Part shown: in pieces, positions 4,696 through 9,034 of the stretch
How positions within the stretch are numbered: the stretch's first letter is position 1
How the letters are laid out: each line of letters starts with the position of its first letter
NCBI GenBank assembly: GCA_003315675.1
Contig: NIZU01000033.1
Location: 1 to 9,034 of the forward strand
DNA: 9,034 bases
Source: Methanocorpusculum sp. MCE
GTDB lineage: Archaea; Halobacteriota; Methanomicrobia; Methanomicrobiales; Methanocorpusculaceae
Reading direction: 5' to 3'
Translations under genes and position numbers: made by a program
The notes under the pieces: generated by a model
Database searches by the model: none
Seen by the model: only the letters and a program-made list of their open reading frames with translations
Told to the model about the DNA's origin: nothing

Positions 4696-6828
4696 TTATA
4701 TATTAGATATCCGATGCCGGAACCCGGACAATGCAGTAAGCAGAGCAGGAATATCATAATAATCATACGCCGCCATCTCAAGCCGAAGATCATCAGAGAG
4801 CAGTTCCCCAAACTTCCAGGTAGCTGCCGGAAGGCGGGGGAGTTCATCTGCAAGAGAGAGAACAGACATCTGCCCAAGCTCTTCCAGAATGCCGGCAATA
4901 TATTCACCGGCGTTTGGCGTTTCCCAGTCGAAGATCCGGATCGCAAACTGCGTATAACGAACGGCATGCTTGCCGTCGAGCCTGTTTTTCAGGAGATGAG
5001 CAAGGGTCTGATTTCTACGCGTACCGAGGAATGTGGATACAACGACCGAGTATCCGTTCAGTTCCGGTTCGGTGCGAAGATGAATAGTCCCGGGTGAAAA
5101 ATCATCGGGAAGCATCCTGATAAGATCCTCGACCATACTTTTTTGCTCGGGCGGGAGGGGGAGAGCGGGACGCCCCCGCTCAAGAACGGCGGCAACCGAC
5201 TGACAGACAAGACTGCTTGCATAACTTCCACCGTCCCCTCCGCTCCAGAACGGACGTTTCAGATCTCCTTTGGCAAACGCTGGTTCTATGAGGACACGTT
5301 TATGCGTATCATCGCGGTGAAGCAGACGCCAGGTTTTTCCGGTGAATGAAAATGTCTTTCCCGGATCTCCCGCCACAAACCGCGGGTCAAGCGTCCCGAT
5401 CACCATTCCGTCAGGCAATACGGCAAGAAAACCTCCTGCATCGCGGATAACGGAGATGAGAGCAAGCCAGTTGGATCGGCCGAGTTCCATCTCGGCCTTA
5501 GTTCCGGCAAGGTACATATCCCCAGAACTGGTCAGATAATCTTCCGCGACGAGATACTCCAGAACTGCAGAAAATTGAGCGACGGAAAACTCCATAAACG
5601 GCGTCAGTGCATGAAGAGAATCAATGATGCTTCGAAGGCTCATCCCGGTTCTGCCTTTCAAAAGTAAAAACAACTGCTGGATGAGAACATGATACGGACG
5701 GGTCGTGGCCTTCAGCGACTCGACCGAGTGATGCATCGCTGCCTCAATCACCGAAACGGCGATAAGAAGATCGCATGCATTTGAAACGATAAAGATCATT
5801 CTAGCAGGAGTTCCGCGCCGGCCGGTACGTCCGAGTCTCTGCAGGAACGACGATACCGTACGGGGAGGGCCGTACTGAACCACAAGATCGAGCTCACCTA
5901 TGTCGACGCCGAGTTCCATCGTACTCGTACAAATAACGCATGTTCCGCCGGCCTGCCCGAATGAAAGCTCCGCAGCCTCGCGGTCCTGCGGCGAAACAGA
6001 AGAATGATGAAGAAATACCGAGGGAAGTTCATCGCGTAACGGAATGACCTGTTTTTCGGCCAGGCTCCGGCTTTCGGTAAAGACCAGGGCTTTTTTTCCT
6101 GAAACGGATCCTGCGATCGCCCGAACCTGGCCGGCAAACTCAGGTTCCACGACAAACGTAAACAGTTTTTTCGAGGGAGGCGAGGGAATAGATACAAGGT
6201 GTTTTTTTCGATTTGGTCCGGAGAACCAGTCGAGCAGTTCTTCGGGATTCCCGACCGTTGCCGAGAGGCCGATTCGAATCATCCGATGTTTTCCAAGAAG
6301 CTCCAGGCGATCCATCAGACAGCGGAGATGGACACCGCGGTCAGACTCCATGAAAGCATGAATCTCATCAATGATGAGGTACCTGACCTCGTTAAATGCG
6401 TTTTTAGTTTTTGCATCACCTAAGAGAACCTCTAGTGACTCCGGAGTGGTCAAAAGGATATCCGCATGTTCGGACCCGGAAAAATCAAACCGATCACGAT
6501 CGGATACATCACCGTGCTGGACCGCGGCACTAAGCCCGGTCCAGGCGCACAGGAAAAGGACTCTGTCCAGCTGATCGTTAATGAGAGCTTTAAGGGGAGA
6601 GAGATAAATCGCAGACAGATGCTCCGAAGGATTCTTTAAAATATCGTCTATGACCGGAAAAAATGCAGACTCAGTCTTACCGCCGGCAGTAGGAGCAAGG
6701 ACCAGCGTATCGGCACCGCTGGTTACCGAGATATAGGTCTCCGTCTGTACCGGCCGAAGATCATCCCAGCCAAGACCGGTAAGAAGCAGTTCCTGCAGTG
6801 TTGGATGAAGCGAAGTAAACACACTCAT
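4696..6828 (-). CDS. Lhr-type DEAD/DEAH-box superfamily 2 helicase
   Basis: This is a 710-residue ATP-dependent nucleic acid helicase. The motifs are complete and in order: LRPVQTE (Q motif, 25-30), APTAGGKT (Walker A, 45-52), SPLKAL (77-82), TTPES (127-131), DEIH (Walker B, 154-157), SAT (189-191), FTESR (250-254), TSTMELGVDIG (301-311) and QRLGRTGRRG (330-339). The DEIH box and the 'ELGVDIG..D.V.Q.G.P' stretch point to the Lhr family, which moves 3' to 5' and is linked to DNA repair and replication stress. The remaining 360 residues should hold the winged helix and beta-barrel region. At 710 residues it is shorter than typical Lhr-core proteins of roughly 850-900. The ATG at 6828 overlaps the TGA of the thioredoxin gene (ATGA), so the two are very likely co-translated. 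Exact subfamily and substrate are not resolvable from motifs alone. Confidence 0.9.
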   Translation of the reverse strand: MSVFTSLHPTLQELLLTGLGWDDLRPVQTETYISVTSGADTLVLAPTAGGKTESAFFPVIDDILKNPSEHLSAIYLSPLKALINDQLDRVLFLCAWTGLSAAVQHGDVSDRDRFDFSGSEHADILLTTPESLEVLLGDAKTKNAFNEVRYLIIDEIHAFMESDRGVHLRCLMDRLELLGKHRMIRIGLSATVGNPEELLDWFSGPNRKKHLVSIPSPPSKKLFTFVVEPEFAGQVRAIAGSVSGKKALVFTESRSLAEKQVIPLRDELPSVFLHHSSVSPQDREAAELSFGQAGGTCVICTSTMELGVDIGELDLVVQYGPPRTVSSFLQRLGRTGRRGTPARMIFIVSNACDLLIAVSVIEAAMHHSVESLKATTRPYHVLIQQLFLLLKGRTGMSLRSIIDSLHALTPFMEFSVAQFSAVLEYLVAEDYLTSSGDMYLAGTKAEMELGRSNWLALISVIRDAGGFLAVLPDGMVIGTLDPRFVAGDPGKTFSFTGKTWRLLHRDDTHKRVLIEPAFAKGDLKRPFWSGGDGGSYASSLVCQSVAAVLERGRPALPLPPEQKSMVEDLIRMLPDDFSPGTIHLRTEPELNGYSVVVSTFLGTRRNQTLAHLLKNRLDGKHAVRYTQFAIRIFDWETPNAGEYIAGILEELGQMSVLSLADELPRLPAATWKFGELLSDDLRLEMAAYDYYDIPALLTALSGFRHRISNI

Positions 6829-7187
6829 GTGCGAAATACGGAATTTAGGTCTTCCCGGAACTCTTCTTTCGACAGAGCGCCGTTACATATTTTTACAACC
6901 GTCCCATTTTTGATGAACATAAGAGTTGGAACGGCGCGGATGCGAAGCTCAGCTGCAATACGACTGTTTTCTTCGGTATTGCAGATACAGAACTGAATTT
7001 CAGGATATTCAAGAGAGACGTCAGAAAATATCTCGGCAAAAAACCGGCATGATCCGCACCAATCAGTAAAAAAATCGATTACCAGAGCAGGAATCTGCAA
7101 AGTAAAGGTGTTGAAGTTCGCTTCGTCCAGCGCAAGTATGGGTAATGCCTCGGTCGGCTGAGCGGGCAGATCACTATCAATTCTCAT
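6825..7187 (-). CDS. Thioredoxin-fold protein with WCGSC active site
   Basis: This is a cytosolic thiol-disulfide oxidoreductase of 120 residues. The active site TDWCGSC (Cys44 and Cys47) sits after the IPALVIDFF strand. The cis-proline loop AVPTL (Pro87) and the following strand with NG turn (MFIKNGTVV) complete the fold. The usual proline between the cysteines is Ser here. The N-terminal 20 or so residues extend beyond a minimal thioredoxin. I chose the ATG at 7187 because a TATA box about 60 bases upstream gives a leader ending before it. The frame is open up to 7280, but that extension overlaps the promoter. It is the first gene of a two-gene operon with the Lhr-type helicase, sharing ATGA. 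The cause of this pairing is unknown. It might be chance operon packing or redox control of the helicase. Confidence 0.92.
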   Translation of the reverse strand: MRIDSDLPAQPTEALPILALDEANFNTFTLQIPALVIDFFTDWCGSCRFFAEIFSDVSLEYPEIQFCICNTEENSRIAAELRIRAVPTLMFIKNGTVVKICNGALSKEEFREDLNSVFRT

Positions 7188-7245
7188 ATTCTGTTCTATG
7201 ATAGGTGACGATCCCTTATCACCATATTGGATATCATTTACAAAT

Positions 7246-7254
7246 CTATTTAAG
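7246..7254 (-). promoter_or_regulatory. TATA box of the thioredoxin-helicase operon
   Basis: The minus strand reads GAACTTAAATAGATTTG. CTTAAATAG fits the archaeal TATA consensus and predicts start near 7224. It lies only 11 bases from the oppositely directed tRNA TATA box. Confidence 0.6.
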
Positions 7255-7265
7255 TTCCACTTGTG

Positions 7266-7275
7266 TATATTATAA
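7266..7275 (+). promoter_or_regulatory. TATA box of the initiator tRNA gene
   Basis: TATATTATAA on the plus strand lies about 32-41 bases before the mature tRNA 5' end. This predicts start around 7297 and a short 5' leader to be removed by RNase P. Confidence 0.65.
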
Positions 7276-7306
7276 GGCACACGAAGTGGGTGTGAAGCAT
7301 TTTGGA

Positions 7307-7381
7307 AGCGAGGTGGGGTAGTCAGGAAATCCCGACGGGCTCATAACCCGTAGACCGATGGTTCAAATCCATCCCTCGCTA
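7307..7381 (+). tRNA. Initiator tRNA-Met (anticodon CAT)
   Basis: The cloverleaf is complete. The acceptor stem is AGCGAGG (7307-7313) with CCTCGCT (7374-7380). The anticodon arm is ACGGG-CTCATAA-CCCGT with CAT at 7342-7344. The T arm is GATGG-TTCAAAT-CCATC, and the discriminator is A7381. The A1-U72 first pair and three consecutive G-C pairs next to the anticodon loop mark the initiator rather than the elongator or the tRNA-Ile with a modified CAT. There is no intron, and CCA is not encoded, so it is added after transcription. T runs at 7385-7390 and 7398-7404 should end transcription. Confidence 0.97.
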
Positions 7382-7384
7382 TGA

Positions 7385-7452
7385 TTTTTTACATTACTTT
7401 TTTTACAGCAGCTGCTGCAGATTCATCGTAACAAAAATAAAATGAAAATAGA
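7385..7452. terminator. Shared terminator region between tRNA and Thg1 genes
   Basis: The tRNA is followed on the plus strand by TTTTTT and TTTTTTT (7385-7404). The Thg1 gene is followed on the minus strand by TTTTC, TTTT and TTTTT runs within 7431-7452. Between them lies the perfect palindrome CAGCAGCTGCTG (7406-7417). The arrangement is that of a bidirectional terminator for two convergent genes. Confidence 0.6.
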
Positions 7453-7457
7453 TCGGG

Positions 7458-8180
7458 TCAGCGGATCTTGGAAAGGACCCAGGCCGTTCCTTCAGGCGAT
7501 TTGAAAAGCGGCACATCCTCATCAATGACTGCGATGGTTCGTTCAACCGAGACTTTTTCATCTTTGATCGGATTATATCCGTCACGCATCACGACATCCC
7601 GATAAATACAGATCCCTCGCCTTTCCCATGTCGGCGTCAACGCAAGATTCACGCCGCGCGAGAAGGCAAATTCATGCAGAGCGGCGGCATTCATTCCGTC
7701 CAGCTGTTTCTGCGCATTTGTCGGGGACACCCCTTCATCCTGAAGAAGTTTTTGAGCATAGCCGTTCATATGATTTCTCCACGCCTCCGCCTGCCTCCAT
7801 GACAGATATGCGGGAAACAGTCCTTCCTCGATTGGAATAACCCGGGCATCAAACGCCAGCGGTTCGGATGCCCCCGCATACAAAGTAAAGGCCGATGCGG
7901 CAAAAGCTGCTGAAACGGATGCCAGTTTTTCCACCCGGCAGTCGAAAACCGGAGCAGGTATGTAGATACTTATCTCGTCGGAGAACGTGTAGGCAAACGA
8001 AGGAGATAAACCGCTGTCGGTCACGAGTGCACGGGCCGTATTCACCATTGCATCGGAAAAGACCTTGTCATAGGGCTTTTTGTACCGGTCTTTGGAAAAA
8101 CGATGAAAGGATCGGCCGTCAAGCCGCAGTACAAAAGGGACGGTGGTGGAAAGACCGGCAAAAATCTCACGATCTTTCAT
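7458..8180 (-). CDS. thg1: tRNA(His) guanylyltransferase, Thg1-like
   Basis: This 240-residue enzyme adds nucleotides in the unusual 3'-to-5' direction. In this family the reaction is addition of the G at position -1 of tRNA(His) or repair of tRNA 5' ends. Visible signatures are LRLDGRSFHRF (18-28), with the metal-binding Asp21-Gly22, the second metal site SDE (67-69), the segment VEKLASVSAAFAASAF (83-98), FDARVI (110-115) and WRQAEAWRN (128-136). The eukaryotic HINNLYN motif that follows WRQ is absent, as in archaeal and bacterial Thg1-like proteins. A protein of this length is usual for them. It lies nine bases downstream of the PRC-barrel gene in a likely operon and is convergent with a tRNA gene. 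Whether tRNA(His) needs G-1 addition here depends on the tRNA(His) gene, which is outside the window. Confidence 0.93.
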   Translation of the reverse strand: MKDREIFAGLSTTVPFVLRLDGRSFHRFSKDRYKKPYDKVFSDAMVNTARALVTDSGLSPSFAYTFSDEISIYIPAPVFDCRVEKLASVSAAFAASAFTLYAGASEPLAFDARVIPIEEGLFPAYLSWRQAEAWRNHMNGYAQKLLQDEGVSPTNAQKQLDGMNAAALHEFAFSRGVNLALTPTWERRGICIYRDVVMRDGYNPIKDEKVSVERTIAVIDEDVPLFKSPEGTAWVLSKIR

Positions 8181-8189
8181 AATAGAATA

Positions 8190-8462
8190 TTATTCCCCGA
8201 ATAAGGGTTCGCCGGCGACCTTGAAGGCCACGGGGATGTGCCGGACTATAATGATGTCGCCGACTTCTTTGACGATTCGGTAGGGAATGATTACCCCCTG
8301 ATAATTTTTCGTGTCGATAACATCTTTATTCACGTTTGAGAGAGCGAGAGCGCTGATTTTTTTATTGGTAACATCCATTACAACATCCTCCACCTTGCCG
8401 AGAAATACTGCTTTATCGGAATAGACGCTCATCCCGAAGAGTTCTGATATCTGCCACTTCAT
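8190..8462 (-). CDS. Small PRC-barrel domain protein
   Basis: The 90-residue protein is made almost only of a PRC-barrel, the beta-barrel fold first known from the photosynthetic reaction centre H subunit and from RimM. The signature LGKVEDVVMDVTNKKISAL lies at 21-39 and the second half PYRIVKEVGDIIIV at 60-73. There is no signal peptide or membrane segment. Such stand-alone proteins are widespread in Euryarchaeota. Some (CdpB-type) work with SepF and FtsZ in the division ring, while others are uncharacterised. The ATG at 8462 is the only sensible start. The gene precedes thg1 with a nine-base gap, so the two are probably co-transcribed. Assignment to the division subgroup is not possible from sequence inspection. 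Confidence 0.88.
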   Translation of the reverse strand: MKWQISELFGMSVYSDKAVFLGKVEDVVMDVTNKKISALALSNVNKDVIDTKNYQGVIIPYRIVKEVGDIIIVRHIPVAFKVAGEPLFGE

Positions 8463-8512
8463 AGTATTGAATGATATCTGCGTTCCAGCATAAGTAATTT
8501 CCTATTTCCGGA

Positions 8513-8520
8513 CAATATAC
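8513..8520 (-). promoter_or_regulatory. Possible TATA box of the PRC-barrel/thg1 operon
   Basis: GTATATTG on the minus strand lies about 50 bases upstream of the ATG at 8462. This predicts a leader of about 28 bases. The match is moderate. Confidence 0.4.
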
Positions 8521-8524
8521 CGAA

Positions 8525-8532
8525 GATATATT
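8525..8532 (+). promoter_or_regulatory. TATA box of the GNAT gene remnant
   Basis: GATATATT on the plus strand predicts start near 8556, about nine bases before the ATG at 8565. It lies four bases from the oppositely directed candidate box of the PRC-barrel operon. The promoter seems preserved although the gene is broken. Confidence 0.45.
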
Positions 8533-8564
8533 CAACTCATCTGAAAACCAAATATTACAAAATC

Positions 8565-8931
8565 ATGGAATATTTCCAGGTCAGAACCTATACATCAGCA
8601 GATTATGACGCTCTTTGCCGACTGGACGAACCGCTTTTCTAAGGGATGGGGGGGCATGTCCTCTTTCGCCACATCGAAGAACTCTTCCCGAATCTGTTTT
8701 TTGTTGCAGAAAACACACAGACGCATGAGATCCTGTGGTATATTCTCGGCGGGATTCATTTCAATGATCCGAAAACGGGAAAACTGATTCGAATCGGCGT
8801 GAAAAGCGACTGCCAGAGAATGGATGTCGGCAGCCGGCTTGTATCCGCGCTTTTTACCGAGATGCAAAATCAGGGAGTGAAGAAAGTTCACCTTACCGTG
8901 GCCGATATGAATACCGCCGCGATATCGTTTT
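8565..8931 (+). pseudogene. Broken GNAT-family N-acetyltransferase
   Basis: The frame opens at ATG 8565 with MEYFQVRTYTSADYDALCRL, a standard GNAT first strand and helix. It meets a TAA at 8640-8642 after LDEPLF and continues in the same frame with GMGGHVLFRHIEELFPNLFFVAE. Further on come YILGGI, then IRIGVKSDCQRMDVGSRLV (the acetyl-CoA motif) and LTVADMNTAAISFY. In functional relatives the motif reads Q/RxxGxGxxL, and here the first glycine is Asp (codon 8823-8825). A Trp appears before YILGG where a small residue is expected. After ISFY the usual 'KxGF' is missing and unrelated sequence follows to a stop at 8979-8981. The stop, the lost glycine and the replaced 3' end together indicate a pseudogene. 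A shortened product from ATG 8646 is conceivable but would lack the first strand. The substrate is unknown. Confidence 0.78.
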
Positions 8932-8960
8932 ATCCTGACTTTGACAGTTGGCAATATAGC
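8932..8960 (+). repeat. Outer repeat copy 3, at the GNAT breakpoint
   Basis: This segment matches copy 1 at 2551-2579 in 25 of 29 positions and shares TTTGACAGTTGGCAA with it. A looser match continues to ACATCTC (about 8972-8978 and 2586-2592). It begins at the point where GNAT homology stops. Confidence 0.7.
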
Positions 8961-9015
8961 CCTCATTCAAACATCTCGTAAACGCAACAAAAGAGAAAAC
9001 TAGTCCCTGTCAGGC

Positions 9016-9031
9016 GTCAATTTAAATTGAC
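9016..9031. repeat. Perfect 16-base palindrome near the window end
   Basis: GTCAATTTAAATTGAC is its own reverse complement. Its context is cut off by the window edge, so it could be an operator, part of an element end or chance. Confidence 0.7.
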
Positions 9032-9034
9032 CAA

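Noticed and set aside
4398..4706. 102-codon plus-strand frame with GGAG before its ATG
   Set aside because: It overlaps the helicase 3' end, contains a tandem duplication and resembles nothing known. It is described under the spacer rather than called as a gene.
4696..7187. Defence system based on an Lhr-like helicase
   Set aside because: Helicases of this type occur in some defence loci, but no nuclease, methyltransferase or other defence partner is present. The neighbours are a thioredoxin and a tRNA.
8640..8642. Recoding of the in-frame stop in the GNAT gene
   Set aside because: The codon is TAA, not TAG (pyrrolysine) or TGA (selenocysteine). The gene also shows other damage, so a nonsense mutation is simpler.

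Overview
The window looks like a chromosomal segment of a hydrogenotrophic methanogen of the order Methanomicrobiales, with Methanocorpusculum as the best guess. The evidence is archaeal throughout. There is an initiator tRNA-Met without an encoded CCA, AT-rich TATA boxes about 25 bases before the inferred transcription starts, a TrmB-family regulator, an archaeal tRNA(His) guanylyltransferase, a small PRC-barrel protein, and an NADP-type secondary alcohol dehydrogenase of the kind known from alcohol-oxidising Methanomicrobiales. The genus assignment is inference; no marker gene here settles it.

Layout. Positions 1-206 hold the start of an IS5-like transposase on the minus strand, cut by the window edge. 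Next come an NADP-dependent secondary alcohol dehydrogenase (301-1347, minus) and a small antibiotic-biosynthesis-monooxygenase (ABM) fold protein (1651-1938, minus), each with its own promoter. From about 1940 to 3480 there is no convincing gene. This gap holds the most unusual sequence of the window: a hairpin-rich element (about 2551-3287) with 95-base imperfect inverted repeats, and outer 29-base repeats that recur once more at 8932. A TrmB-family regulator (3481-4251, minus) follows, then a gene-poor 440 bases.

The second half is compact. A thioredoxin (6825-7187) and an Lhr-type helicase (4696-6828) form a two-gene minus-strand operon with a 4-base ATGA overlap. The thioredoxin promoter lies back to back with that of an initiator tRNA-Met (7307-7381, plus). 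Convergent to the tRNA is a second minus-strand pair, a PRC-barrel protein (8190-8462) followed by a Thg1-type tRNA(His) guanylyltransferase (7458-8180). The last plus-strand gene is a GNAT acetyltransferase remnant (8565 to about 8931). It is broken by an in-frame TAA, has lost a key glycine, and has its 3' end replaced by the repeat that flanks the hairpin element.

Most of the genes are ordinary metabolic, redox and RNA-processing functions. No defence or biosynthetic cluster is visible. The candidate for something undescribed is the hairpin element, whose stems differ between the two arms in a compensated way, and its link to the broken GNAT gene.
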